DNA from: Stenopsyche tienmushanensis
Taxonomy: Eukaryota; Arthropoda; Insecta; Trichoptera; Stenopsychidae
Assembly: GCA_008973525.1 (NCBI GenBank)
Contig: WACJ01000405.1
Span: 1,240,001 to 1,304,000, forward strand
Direction: 5' to 3'
DNA length: 64,000 nt
The first letter of the stretch is position 1. Every line of letters starts with the position of its first letter. Positions 33,801-46,050 of the stretch are shown here, one piece after another. A program made the translations under genes and the position numbers. The notes below the pieces were generated by a model, which was given only the letters and a program-made list of their open reading frames with translations, made no database searches and had not been told where the DNA came from.

Positions 33801-36123
33801 AGAACATAATACTACGAATTCAAAGCATTTTCATGATAAAAATGGCAGTACGTATTATTCAAAAGCATTTTAATTCATTTTCACAGTGTGAAAATTAATA
33901 ATATTATATATATACTTTACATTTCAGTTGGCGGAGACTCGGAATGGGTCGATATCGTTGAATCGGAGCTTCGTCAAATTTTAGAACCGAAATTACATGG
34001 ATTGAGTCTAAACGGCAATAACAACGGTCAAGGTGTCGGAAATGGTGTGACCGGAAGTGAAACAGTTTCTAGTGTAACTCCTCCACTACCACCATTATCG
34101 CCGGCTCCTTCGTCTCCAGAAGCGACTCCCAGGAATTCTGCAAGATTTAAACATCAAAGGTATAAAACATTCTTTAAATGTACTTATTTTTGCATTAATA
34201 TTCAAATTAATTTTGTATTTATAACGTATTTCATAGTTTACCATATGGAAGTAAGCCGGAATACGGTTCTGAAAATAGAACGGTTATGCCGAACCAAAGA
34301 GCTGGATGGCAGCACACTTCTAAGCATCGTAGTGGAGGCTCTAAAAAACAAGAACATTCTTCGCAATATAAAAAACACAGTAAGAATTATTCGTTTTATT
34401 ATTAGACTACGAAATTATAACAATAACTTTATTCGTTTTAAATTGAATTTTCAGTGTTTGGTTTGGACACTACGGATATAACGTCGACGACAACTCGTAG
34501 TCTAGATTTATCATCAATGCTTGACGGTCAATCTGATAGCGATGTTTCTACGCAAGATGCTCGTGCCATTAGAAGACAATTGCAAGGATTAGAAAATATG
34601 TATTGTGAAGTCTTAAAACTGTTAGGCGTTAGAAAACCCACCAATCACGGTCTCGGAAAATATCAGCCGAGTGATCCACGGTAAGTTAAAATATATTTTA
34701 TAAGCATATTTAAAGATACACGCAATCTACTTACATATTTCTTTTTAGGCTGGCAAAAAGACGTTATGGAAGTGTCTCATCTCTTCCCTCTAGTTCTGTG
34801 AGCAGCAGACCAGTTAGGGATAAGCGAAGAAATGCTACCGAACAAAGAAAAAAAGTTAATGATATAAAAGTAAATATTTGCTTTCCTTTATAATTAAATG
34901 GAAATTTATTAGTATATAAATAAATATGTTTTTTTATATTTTTCAGGGTATTAATAAGAGATTCCAAAGGCTTGAATCGCACGTTGTAACACTAGCGCGT
35001 TCCGTTGCACATCTTTCAAGTGAAATGAGAACGCAACATTTAATGATTCAAGAAATGGAAAATATCAGAGGAGAAATTACAGCGCTAAGAAATCAACAGA
35101 GGTATTAATTATGCACATTTAAAATTAGAAAAATAGTTTTATGCGAGGAATTTCAAAAACATAAATATAGGGTCTTTCAATGGGGACGCTCAAAATGTAT
35201 TACGTTATAGCGGTGTTGCTATTTAAGTAACATCTCTGAAATTTATTGTGAATCATTCAGTAGTATATGGTAAATCTCCATGGAAGGTTATAGCATTAGA
35301 TAACGTATTATCTAATTATTAAATTTGTCATCAAAATCATTAGTTCGTTCGAGAAACATTTCGCCAAAAAATCATCTTTAACTTTAACATCTTTAAAATA
35401 CCCTGTATTTTGATTACCGAACACTTGGCAAATATATAACAAATCGACGGTTGTAGTGCTTTATTTATATTGCTAACAAGCAGACCAAAATAGTGCATAC
35501 GCTAAACGTCTCGCATAACAAATTGCGTACACAAACAATATTTTTACTATGTTATTCCCGCAACTGTAAACAATAAGTTAACAAAGTTCTATTGTAATCG
35601 GATGAATGGAATGGCAGCGAATTAAATACGAACAAACAAAAATTTATTTTTATATATTAGAAGATTTAATACCTCATTTTTAAATATGTTTTAATTAATT
35701 CATAGATCTCAGTCGATGCCTCGGATGGATACAAATTTTTGCACAATCAATGGATACGGCGGTGTTGATGCGTCTAGCCTCGCCAATCCAAGTAGAGTAA
35801 AAAAACTTACAAAATTTTTCGGAGATGAACCGCCACTCTTACGAATGTTTCTGAAAAAATTAGGATATGAGGTAATTACATTATTTTAATAAAGATATAT
35901 ATTATTTTAATATTGTGGAAAATTAATTCCTATTTTTTCTTCACAGAAATACGCATCGCTTCTAGAAAATGAACGCGTTGGAGCCGCTGAACTTCCATTT
36001 TTAGGAGAGGAAAGACTACGAGCACTCGGAGTACCATTGGGTCCACGCCTCAGAATTCTCCATGAAGCTAGATTAGCTCTTCCTCCTGCAAATACACCAC
36101 ACACGACATTATGTATTGTATAA
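30806..36123 (+). CDS. SAM-domain scaffold-type protein, 11 coding exons, 985 aa
   Basis: Coding exons: 30806-30829, 30903-31853, 32934-33498, 33650-33847, 33928-34159, 34237-34379, 34455-34680, 34749-34869, 34947-35101, 35706-35871, 35947-36123. All introns are GT...AG and the frame is kept throughout. The start is the ATG at 30806 (good context, in-frame stop upstream), giving an 8-residue first exon; the true start could lie further upstream. Residues 1-580 look disordered: a KTYHTLKDMISSRFKGK segment near 90, a Gln-rich stretch near 218-240, and a YDKNGGPSSNVDSGRGSAAY block near 515-535. Then come an acidic SEWVDIVESELRQIL helix (about 585), a likely coiled coil (821-871, INKRFQRLESHVVTLARSV) and a SAM domain at about 909-976 (EPPLLRMFLKKLGYEKY; LGVPLGPRLRIL). 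The protein ends in TTLCIV. SAM domains mediate protein-protein contacts, so a cytoplasmic adaptor role is inferred. I cannot name the orthologue. Confidence 0.85.
35500..35665 (-). repeat. Helitron-like repeat unit inside a SAM-gene intron
   Basis: CGCATAACAAATTGCGTACACAAACAATATTT and GTAATCGGATGAATGGAATGGCAGCG are a reverse copy of the family at 24.5 kb. It lies in the 604 bp intron between coding exons 9 and 10, the only late intron that is long, so the insertion explains its length. Confidence 0.65.
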
Positions 36124-36153
36124 GTAGTAAAAATAGCAATATATGACGACTAA

Positions 36154-36159
36154 AATAAA
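36154..36159 (+). promoter_or_regulatory. Poly(A) signal of the SAM gene
   Basis: The first AATAAA lies 31 bases after the stop codon. More AATAAA motifs follow (for example near 36593), so the 3' end may be longer or alternative. Confidence 0.5.
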
Positions 36160-36164
36160 TTCAT

Positions 36165-38430
36165 AATCGTAAAACACTGTGAAAATTTGTTTGTATATTC
36201 TTATATCTTATAATTTTATGTATATAGCATTCTTTGCGTTTAGCATTTATACAGATAATTAATGTATTTTACCAAATTTACTTCATTCAATGCAATGAAT
36301 ACATTTGTAAATCTTAAGAAATTATTAAATGTATTTATTATTCATTATTATTGCGTTTTTATTTCATATTTATTACACAATTTGTATGTGTATTATATAA
36401 TATAAAAGTGTTCGGATAAAACAGTGTATACGTTAGGTACCATTATCGGAATATTGTTCTATATTTACAATCAAAGGTACAAAATTGTAGTAATCACTTA
36501 TAAAATATTATTATTAATGCCAATCAAATCATGAGCAATTTACAATGATGTTTCAAAGTGCTCTTTAATCGTGAAATATTTATTGAAAAACACAATAAAA
36601 TCAAATATATCATTAATTAGCAAAATATATTTTAACAATCCATTTTTAAATATCAATATATGTATTAGAGTTGAAATTAAATTTACTATTATTAGCAGAT
36701 ATTACCAAAGACGCATGCAATTTATTATATGTTAAGAATTTTAAGTTACAGTTATGATTAATTCAATAATCACATGTCGTGATCTCATTATGGCATATAA
36801 AACAGTATTTTGTTCTTCGACTAAATTTAATACAAAGATAAATTTGTATACATTATCTACATATCGATGACTATAATTAAATTTACCAAAACCAGAATGA
36901 TTTTTAATTAATTGTTTACAACGAAATATGTATGTGGCTATTATTTTTATACATTTTATATAAAATTTTAGATGTTTTTGTAATTTTATACACATTTCTC
37001 AATAAAATATAAATACAATAATGTCGATTATTTTCAATCTTTTTCGTACGCTCCAATAAAAATGTATTCAATCCGTTCAAGAATTAAATTTATCCATTAT
37101 TTGCACGCAGCATTCTAATTATTAGGAATCAAAGGTTACAAAAATATTTATCAAGGGTCATTTCAAGTACATGTGCATTAGTTCGCGTGTACTTGAACCG
37201 ACTACTCGCAATATTTATGTCCGTAAATCAACAAATACATCTATTCGTCTAACATTAACAAGCATTTGATAATAATAAATAACTATGCATATTAAATTTC
37301 TCTTGATTTATCAATAAATTTAAGATTTTTAAACCATTTGTTAAACGGTAAATTTATAAAAATATTCTTATGATACTTGTCGTATGTAAACTGCCATTTA
37401 TGCATATGTAAAATCATAGCGTATCATGAAATAAATCAGTTATAGCGTAATATTTAGTTCGATCGTACTTGAATTGTACTAATAACATATTTCTCAATAA
37501 TCAAGATCCATGTGTACTTATTGACATCAAATATAATTCTGTTGAATTGAGCAAATTTAAATTGAACTCATAAATTCTTATCTTATTGTGAATATAAATT
37601 TGGTGTTTGTTAAACAAAGATTTTTATATTTGCATTGATTGCAATAATTGACGACCATTAATACATAAAAATTCAAAATATTTATACATTCAAAATTAAT
37701 TGGAATTCTTTCAAATATTAAAACTATTAATAGGATAGAAGATTTAAGTTTTTTATTACAATTCTGCAACCATTTTTGGATATAATTTATGACCGAATTC
37801 AAGTAAAATCTGCAAAAGAAACAGCAAATAGTCACGTTTTTTTATTCAAATGATAAATGTAATATTTTATAGTCCGAATAATAGAAGATGAAAAAAATAA
37901 TTGTAAGCAACGTAAGCCTGCTCTGAATGTACAATATGCGTAGTAATTCTTCAAAGCTATCAATGCTTTGTGTACGGAGCACGTCATATACGCTTGACGG
38001 GCTAAAAAAAATTATACAACCATATTTCGTCAGAAGTATATTAAATATTTTATTATTTTCCAACAATTTTTGATAACCTTTGGCGGACACAGAGCCGCAT
38101 TATCATTTTACCGAGCGTTTAGATGAGGCCGAAAGTAAATTCCCTTTGATTTTATTTGAATTATATCAAAAATCATCTTAAATAAAATCCTATCGAATAA
38201 GAATACAACTACTATAATATTAATTAATTAATTAAGTTGATTCAAGATTTGAATGGTTTACAGTGGGAATACTTACAATGCCTTTCTTTTGTTTAATAAC
38301 GCAACTTTCTGATAGCGTTTATGTGCTCTCTTTGCTGTAAATAAAGCCGGATCGATTCATTTTGAATTTAATTGGTCTCGGACTGCCTAGCAGTATACTT
38401 ATAACGCTCAATTAATTTATTTATATTTTC
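36165..38430. other. AT-rich spacer between the two genes
   Basis: No domain-bearing frame and no dispersed repeat is seen. The first part may be extended 3' UTR of the SAM gene. The last 50 bases before the NPC2-like start are TA-rich (TTATTTATATTTTC just before the ATG), but a TATA box cannot be assigned. Confidence 0.5.
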
Positions 38431-38433
38431 AAA

Positions 38434-41400
38434 ATGAATTGTTCGTTGTTCTTTGCCGCTTTTCTCGTCTTCTTTATGATATTATTGAATGGAAGCAATG
38501 GAGAACCTACAGACTTTAATTTGTGTGCGAATACAGGTAATTTTTTGAATATATTTATTATGAATACGTGGAAAAATTGTATTATAAATGTATCAAAATA
38601 TCGTTGTAAAACTCGTGCAAAAATCGCATTCAACTATTTCATTATAAATCTTTTTTTATTTAACGTATTGTTGAATATTTTCAATTTAGATTATCTTTAT
38701 TTCAAAGGGACTGCTTAAACTATCTAACAAATAAATCCATAGCGTTATGCTACAAAGCAATTTTATTCAAAAAAATGTGAAAGATATTTATGTTTGCTCT
38801 TTGTGATTTAAAAATTGATGGGATTTTATGGAATATTTCATACATAAGCATATTTCAATATAAATTTGTATTCTTTATTTGCGTTTGTATTGTATCAAAT
38901 CAATCAGAATTGTATGCAAACATTGTCGGCGTTGTTCCAAAAATCAAGTATCGAATCATTTTGGCACTTCTGATCTATATTTTGAAAAATCATATATCTA
39001 AGAAGACATTCTAAATTCAAAACGCACCAAATAATATTTATTTTTATATTAAAAATATTTAAAAAGTACCTTTATGGCAATAATTTATTTCAATTCTAAT
39101 GATTCATAATATCCATGTATAAATTATAAACAAACAGAGCAATCAAGAGGATACTACACTTAAACTTATCATAAAATATCATACAAAATTTAAAAATAGT
39201 AATGCATAAAAAATGATATGAGCTTTACCACACACTCAAGCCGTTATATATATCTTTTTATTAATTAAAACTGGTACAAAGATCATTTGTCAAGTACGGC
39301 GACCTCTAGAAGATAGGCAAAATGAATTTAAAACAAGCATATGTTATGAAGCTATTGTTAATATTTTTCATATCTGAAGAATAGCATCACCGTTACCAAA
39401 ATATCACCAAATTAATAAGCTCATGGTTAATTGCTTTAGCCCATTTAATTTGACCTCTAATTATCAATACAATATCCAGTTATCAACATAAATTTTTGGA
39501 TTTCAACATTCGTAAGAATTGGTCATAGTTTTTAATGATAAACATTCGACTTTTTTGCAAAAACAAAATTTGTCTGCAAAAAAAAATTAATAACGGTTTT
39601 TTACAAGGGTCATCCAGAAAGTAAGGTTACAATATTTATGCAGAACATTAAACTATTTTTTAACGTTATCGCTGTCGAGCAGGGCCGTACAAGGGGTTGA
39701 CAAAGCAGGCGCCCGCGATGGGCGCAACTGGGCTCAGGGCGCAAAACGCAGAATACCGACCCGGTCGAGAGTTGCGCATGGCTTTTGTTTTACTTGGCCA
39801 TTCTACTTTACATGAATCAACACTGATTGACTGTCCATTTTTATAATATATATACTAGGCTATCTTATCCCACTTTTCTTTGTTAACGCTTAAGGGATGT
39901 TTCTACCTTGTTTCTACTTTTTCCAAACTCATGGAAGTGCTCCCACACGCCTTAGATGAGCATTCGTTATGAAATTTGACAAACACGTGTATAATAAACG
40001 TCTTCATCGTATAGATTACAATCATCCAAAAATATTCAAAAGTGTTTATTTAATGAACAAAAAACTACAAAAAATGCTGGTAAAAACACAAACTTTTTTT
40101 CGATCACTCACTATTTTTTTATTTTCCAACATTTCTTTTTAATTGTAGTCTAAGCTATACACAATATTATACAAAATAAAAATATGTTTAATTAATTTGC
40201 TGCAAATCATTTGTTCAGGACTTAGGACTTCCGTAATGAGGAATGTCATCGCTCGCGCACCGATATACATAGCTCTTCCCACTCCCGCTACCATACTTTG
40301 TCAAACTTTAAAAAATATTTTTATGTTCAATAATTTAATAACGGATCGCCTAGTCAACACATTAAATATCAACATTCTATATTTAATACTTTTCGCATAA
40401 AAAAATGTTAAAAAATCGATCACTTTTAGGCCCAACAAGGTAGAAACGCGCTATAAAATAATGGCAACAATATTTTCAACCCATTGTAAAATTTAAGCAT
40501 CGTCTTCTTCGGATAACTTCGTTTTGCGATATGAGTTCGTAATCGTTCTGTTCGGGTATGGCGTACGATTGCAAGGCGCTCATCAGTCATGTCAGCGGTC
40601 CGAAAAGCGTACCGGTTGGACACACAGACCTTGCGTCCTCTTTTAGGGATTTTTGCGGCATTTTCGGGGATAAATGCGTACCGGGGATCTTCTATGATCT
40701 GTACGATTACGGAAGCCCCTTCATAAGGCTAACCTACGCTCGAAATTGAGAATGAGCGTGTCCTTGCGGACATGGATATTGAGTTCAGGGTCTGCACCTT
40801 GCTGTGCACTTTTGTTGAGAGAGCTTGTCACGAATAGCAGGACCAATAAACAACTCAGTGAATGTTCCTTTGTCTTAGATGTGATAGACCAATATTTCAT
40901 TCATGGTTATGAATTGATGTAAAAACTCGGCTTTATTGCTGTGAAACATCGCCAAACACTAGATTGAAACATCAACATTTTTGTTCCATTGTAAGCAAAC
41001 ATGGCACCCGTATTGCGCACAGCTTTATCGTGTACAATTTTTCAGTCAATATGCAATGTCACCTGTCTGCCAGCCCCCGCATTTACAGTCGACGGTCATT
41101 CAATGCCATTTTATGAATTTTCTTCACCATTTCTGGGTTGGTTATCTCATTTGGTCGACCACTGCGCTGTTTGTCTTGGCAGCTCGTACGGCCTCGTTTA
41201 AACTCTGCCACCCAACATTTTACTATTGTAAACGAAGGAGTAGATTTCCCAAGAATATAATCTAGCTCGGATTTGTTATTAGTTGGACTGAGACCTTCAT
41301 ACCTTCGTTACGGCTTTGCTGTCTTGATCTAGACATTTTTGTAGTTAGAGCACCACCATTTGTATGCCAGTGTCATATACCTTCGCCGCGAGCTATTTTT

Positions 41401-42459
41401 GGATTATGGAGTGTAGTGACACACCCTTGTATCATCCCCCGTCAGGATAGAGTCCAAAAAAGCTTCTCCCTTCTGTGCAAAACGATCCAAAAAATGTTGA
41501 TAGTGCTCCGGTGTGAGCATTCTGGCCACCCATGGAGCACACAACTCGCCCTAATCAAGTTTTATCGGCACAATATCATTAAAGAGACTTCGAGAAATGC
41601 CAGGAAATAATTTGTGAAGGTCATCAAGCGTCATACGGTGGTCATTTTGCACTTGTTCTTCAATTTTTTGCACAAGTTCGCCAGAAATCACTGATGGTCT
41701 TCTATGAGCTTCTGATGGGTATTCATGGCGATATTGTTCTGCAAAGTCAAAAAACAGATGACCGCTTGGATCTCGCACGGACAGGAGGTGGGAGAAGCGC
41801 GCGATGATCTCTCCATCGGAAGAATTTACTGTCACTAATCAAAATGGCCGACAAACACGCAGGACCAAACAAACTGACCTGACTGACCTCAGGAGCGCTT
41901 GTAATGATAACTTATTGAAAATGTTGATAAATTCTATTTCCAGAAAACCAATGCGACATTCATGAAGTCAGAGTTGAACCATGCAATGCTAAGAAAAAAA
42001 CGCTATGCAGGTTAAAGAAGGGAAATCAAGTCCGATTTGCTTTTGACTTCACACCGAGTATGAATTTTATTTTTAATTCGATTTGAATTATGTTTTTTTT
42101 AAATATAATAACTATCTTTTTTATTTTAAGAATTCTCAACCAATAATTTCTACGTTCAACCATACTGGACGGGCATTCCATTCGCCGATATGGATACAAA
42201 TGGATGCGCTTATACAACTTGTCCGCTCGTCAGCGGCAATAAAGTTACATATGACTACGGCTTAGAAATCTCCAGGAAACATCCAAAAGTATACACAATA
42301 CCCATTTACATTTATACCAAAAATTCATACAAATTTGTATTTAACGTTTTATATTTGATTCTACAGGGAACATTCACTATTGACTGGATGCTGGGGCAGA
42401 AAATCAATTCTACCGTAGAAATTAAGTGCTGTTTCCAAAACTCCATACAAATGTATTGA
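38434..42459 (+). CDS. Secreted ML-domain (NPC2-like) lipid-binding protein, 155 aa
   Basis: Four exons: 38434-38536, 41944-42057, 42131-42288, 42367-42459. The introns (3407, 73 and 78 bp) are GT...AG and the frame holds across all junctions. Residues 1-23 are a hydrophobic signal peptide, followed by EPTDFNLC. The ML domain fills the rest: CDIHEVRVEPC, LCRLKKGNQVRFAFDF, IPFADMDTNGC, TTCPLVSGNKVTYDY, FTIDWML and VEIKCCF. NPC2 proteins are about 150 residues with three disulfides. Here the expected cysteines are at 31, 48, 56, 98, 103 and 146 or 147, and two more (38 and the second of 146/147) could form a fourth bond. N139-S-T is a glycosylation sequon. Family members bind sterols or other small lipids outside cells or in lysosomes; insects have many, some immune or chemosensory. 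The ligand here is not known. Confidence 0.92.
39606..39825 (-). mobile_element. Mariner family B end plus dispersed repeat in NPC2-like intron 1
   Basis: GGGTCATCCAGAAAGTAAGG at 39608 is a mariner-type end, likely the far end of the minus-oriented element whose transposase start lies near 41.83 kb. From 39672 a reverse copy of the repeat at 45840-45965 has inserted (GCGCAAAACGCAGAATACCG). Confidence 0.55.
40430..41340 (-). mobile_element. Mariner family A relic, longest copy, in NPC2-like intron 1
   Basis: Read on the minus strand from about 41340 down: KSELDYILGKSTPSFTIVKC, WVAEFKRGRTSCQDKQRSGR, NPEMVKKIHKMALNDRRL, then stops, the HRILTEKL/W-V-P-type region and FHSNKAEFLHQFITMNE. These are the N-terminal HTH domains and the start of the catalytic domain of a mariner transposase, with many stops. 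The first catalytic Asp is again Asn (codon at 40899-40901, minus). From 40880 down to 40430 the associated repeat segment follows. Confidence 0.8.
41345..41905 (-). mobile_element. Mariner family B relic in NPC2-like intron 1
   Basis: The minus frame 41551-41835 is intact for 94 codons (SSDGEIIARFSHLLSVRDPS, RRPSVISGELVQKIEEQV, MTLDDLHKLFPGISRSLFND). After a stop the reading continues with LCAPWVARMLTPEHYQHFLD and SILTGDDTRVCHYTP, the W-V-P-R-L-like and D-E-T-W-like motifs of mariner. It ends abruptly at a junction with the family A copy (about 41345). The C-terminal two thirds of the catalytic domain are missing. Confidence 0.8.
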
Positions 42460-42528
42460 AGATTGAATAATCAATATTTTCAAAATGTTAACATTGTTTT
42501 GATGTAATCAATATTTATAAACGAAACA

Positions 42529-42534
42529 AATAAA
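42529..42534 (+). promoter_or_regulatory. Poly(A) signal of the NPC2-like gene
   Basis: AATAAA lies 70 bases after the stop codon in AT-rich 3' sequence. Confidence 0.6.
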
Positions 42535-43033
42535 ATTACAGCCATATTAAAGCTTTTTTATTCGATGTATTTATAAAAAATATTAAACGCTATGGAATAT
42601 TTGATACTTGAATCATTGATGATAATTGGGTATTAAAAAAGGATGATTTCGCCATCACAATTTTAATTTCGGTGTTTTTAAATTACTTCAACGCCCCCAA
42701 CGCTTGGATAACCATGACATTTGGCTGCCAATTTACAAGACATATATGCTTATATCGAAAATAACTATAAATACATTTTATATACGCATATTAAATTGTA
42801 AAAACGATTTGTGATGAAGAAGAATAATAAAACATCAACCGTTTTAGTCCCTGCGCACATTGCAATGTACAGTAATTTTAATTATTTTTTTACACAAACA
42901 AACGCCTGGTCCCATATATTGATTACCTTAGTTCTCAAAACAACCAGGCAAAAGAGTTGACGAGGCGGATATCACAACAATTTAAGATTATGGAAAAGGA
43001 TCCGGAGTAATAAGAACGAAACACATTTCTTAA

Positions 43034-43494
43034 CCCCTAAAGGAGTACTATCCCAAGGCCTGCGATCCCCCTCCGCTTATTCAGAAAGAGCACTCTTGTA
43101 CATTGAGCTCGGAGACAGACAAAGACAGAAAGAGAACGTAGCGCAGTTCAAGAGACAGATACGGAGAGCTTCCCCGCATACATCGGACGATTGTATGGAT
43201 CGTTATCCCAAATTTATCGACTAATAATGATTGCGAGTTCAAAGCTATTCGTCGCTGCTTATTGAATAAGTCTTTGTCCTATTATCATTTCCTTGTGAAG
43301 CAGGAGCAAATGGATCGATTTTTTGTGTATTGTTTATGTAAAGAAATTACGTGGTCTTGTATGCTATCAACAGTGCTTATTTACAATCGACTGCCTCGAA
43401 TTGAAGATTGTCTTACGCTGATAGGAGCTGACAGGCAATAATCGGTGTAAAGCGATTATGGCATCGATTTTAAATTTGCTCACTCCTCAAAAAG
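43034..43494 (+). mobile_element. Complete TTAA-MITE, 461 bp
   Basis: TTAA (43030-43033), CCCCTAAAGGAGTACTATCC, the GACAGACAAAGACAGAAAGA run, GTATGCTATCAACAGTGCTT, then CTCCTCAAAAAG and TTAA (43495-43498). This is the best reference copy for the family's plus orientation. It carries no open frame of note. Confidence 0.85.
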
Positions 43495-43499
43495 TTAAT

Positions 43500-45830
43500 G
43501 ACTAAAACATTAAACCCGATAGACAAGAAGTGCGGTGAGCCCATGTACAGTCAGTTTAAAGGTTGTCTAAAAAGTGTTATTCTCTGCCCTGATGCCACGT
43601 AATAGGAATAATTCGAGATAAAACTGTATGTACATTGAAATGTACATACGGTCTCTAGGTTAGTTTAACATGTCAATTTACTTGTTGTTATCCAACATAT
43701 ACAAATTATAAATATTTTTATTATATAAATTCTTTGGATCCTTCAAATCATTACATTAAGATATTTGGAGACAGAGTTTCAGATGGAAATATTTCTTAGA
43801 TCGAATCACCAAATAACGACAACGAATAAGATGTTGAGATACCTTTTTAAATATACCCGGACGAATGCATTACGGGAATTACATTGTCTGAACACAAACT
43901 ATATTATACAAACATAAACAATTACAGAAAAAGACTTGCAAAAAACGAAGTTTTCCTGATTAAATCTTAAATAGAGATGGTGTTGTTATATTAGTAAAAT
44001 CGTAAATCTAACGTCCAACTTCATTGGAGAAGGTAAAAGAGGTACAAGTAATATACTGCGCCTAATGCTATACTAGAAAGAAAGAAAAATACACCATTCC
44101 AGCTCATTTGTACATTGCAATGTACACATTGTACATTTTTATTGTACATTACACATTTTCTTGAAAACTGAACTTTAAAAATAAAAACAATTTTCCTACG
44201 TGCTTGTTGTTTCAAAAATCAGATTTTTTAAGAGTATTTTGTTTTATAAAGAGTAAAAATAGGAAAAAGGGTTACAAAAAAAATTATAGAATTATGCTCA
44301 ATTTATTATTATAAGCGTAATGACATCTATGAACGTTAAGCATAAACCTGAAAAAATATATTTATACATGACTATTTGACATAATTGATAAATATAAGGC
44401 AACACTTAGAAAATTATAATTAATTAAAAATTGGATATAATTTTTACTTTAAAGCGCTTTCAATAAAATTTATTTTATAAATATTTATTTAATAAATTGG
44501 TTTGTTTCCATGCTAAAAATATTTAATTGTTTTATTATATTTTATATAATAAATTTTAATAATTAAAATACACAAAAATTACTATTTGTTTGGGCATATT
44601 TTATATTGTGTCAAATTTATCATTATGGCTTCTCAGCCAAATTTAAATTAATGCAGGTAAAAATTTAATTTCCTCGCATAAATGGATAAAAATCATAATC
44701 AACTCTTCATGCAGTTTCTGAACTCTTCGGATTATAAAAAAGGACACCATATGATAATACATGATTATGACAAAGAAATGCCGCATCCTGTACTATTCCT
44801 AAAATTCTTGCTACTTTTGGGGGTATCTTTCTTCTTTTGCACCGACAGTAACTGTATCGTGATATTATTACACATGAAGGATTTGTTGATATTTGTTGTT
44901 GTGGATATTTGTTGATATTTAGAGCTAGATAAAGGGAAGATCATAAAATCGATGGATTTAAAGAACGCTCAATGGGCACTGGATTATTATTATAAAATGA
45001 TCATTTGAGTTGTAGCGCAAAGCAAAATAAAATTAATTTTTAGATAAATCAAGCGGGTCGTACTTTCGTCCGCCGCCGCGTCCATTTTGGTCGACGAACT
45101 GAACTCTGCTTGGTATTGAACATCCGTGCTTCGTGATCGTCACCGATTTAATGTATAAATACATTCTCTAATTCTATTGAGCATCTGAAGAAACGACAAT
45201 CGATCGCGGCCGATTTCAACGCGCTGAACAATATAAAATTGTTCCAAAATTACATTTTTAGTCATAGAAACACTATCACGCAAGAGCATAATATATCGTC
45301 TATTGCGTCAAAAAATCGTTAAATTTCATGTTTAACTGATCACTACACCGCTTAACTATGATCACATCAATATACAAAAGCGCTTTTCAGCCATGAATAG
45401 CTTGGCCTTTCAAATGGACACTGTTGGCTGACTAAGGTCTATCCAAAAGATCTTTGTGAATTATCATAGTACATTAAATTGAATAGTATTCCAATCTGAC
45501 TTTGATGCAGAAACAGGGCTTCGAAACAGAACCGAAATGAAAACTGATAAAACCGTTATTTTTATCGAAACGATTCAAAAATAACGTTTTTTTCGGTTCA
45601 GTACACGCCATAGGCGAAATATAAAAAATGCAGTTTCGAAATAATTTAATTTAAGCCATTCACGCACAGTTACCGTCAAATACCGTCATGCGTCAGCAGA
45701 TAAGATTTGAAGTGCTGCGAAAACGATATGCATACTTATTTGGCGCAATAAGCAAGTAGTATCTGCAAACGAAGACGCAACGATACCAAAAATGACTGCA
45801 TAATGCTGCCATCAATAGGTTAATGCATTT
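43500..45830. other. AT-rich intergenic, no supported gene
   Basis: A 77-codon frame at 44682-44915 (start MDKNHNQLFMQFLNSSDYKK) is open but unrecognised, and its second half is low-complexity hydrophobic. 45.05-45.35 kb is mixed-composition, single-copy-looking DNA. At 45540-45600 a short inverted AACCG/CGGTT motif is present. Confidence 0.4.
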
Positions 45831-45839
45831 AGAATAAAA

Positions 45840-46050
45840 TGGTCAAGTAAAATAAAAACCACGTGCAACTCTCAATCGGGTCAATATCCTGCATTTTGCG
45901 CCCCAAGCCCAGTTGCGCCCATGGTAGGCGCCTGCTTTGCCGCGCCCTAGTTATGGCCCTGATAAACACTGTTGATAGTATACAATATTTGTTCATTTTT
46001 TCGCCTAAACATAAACAATACACTTGAAATCAATTAATTTGTGTTGGTAT
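45840..46050 (+). repeat. Dispersed repeat followed by TTAA-MITE core fragment
   Basis: 45840-45965 matches 27842-27925 and, in reverse, 39672-39825. From 45965 the MITE core follows in reverse orientation (AAACACTGTTGATAGTATAC, TTTCGCCTAAACATAAACAA). The junction resembles a nested insertion. Confidence 0.5.

Noticed and set aside
41551..41835. Intact 94-codon frame as a functional domesticated transposase
   Set aside because: The downstream transposase region is interrupted by stops and cut off by another relic, and it lies antisense in an intron.
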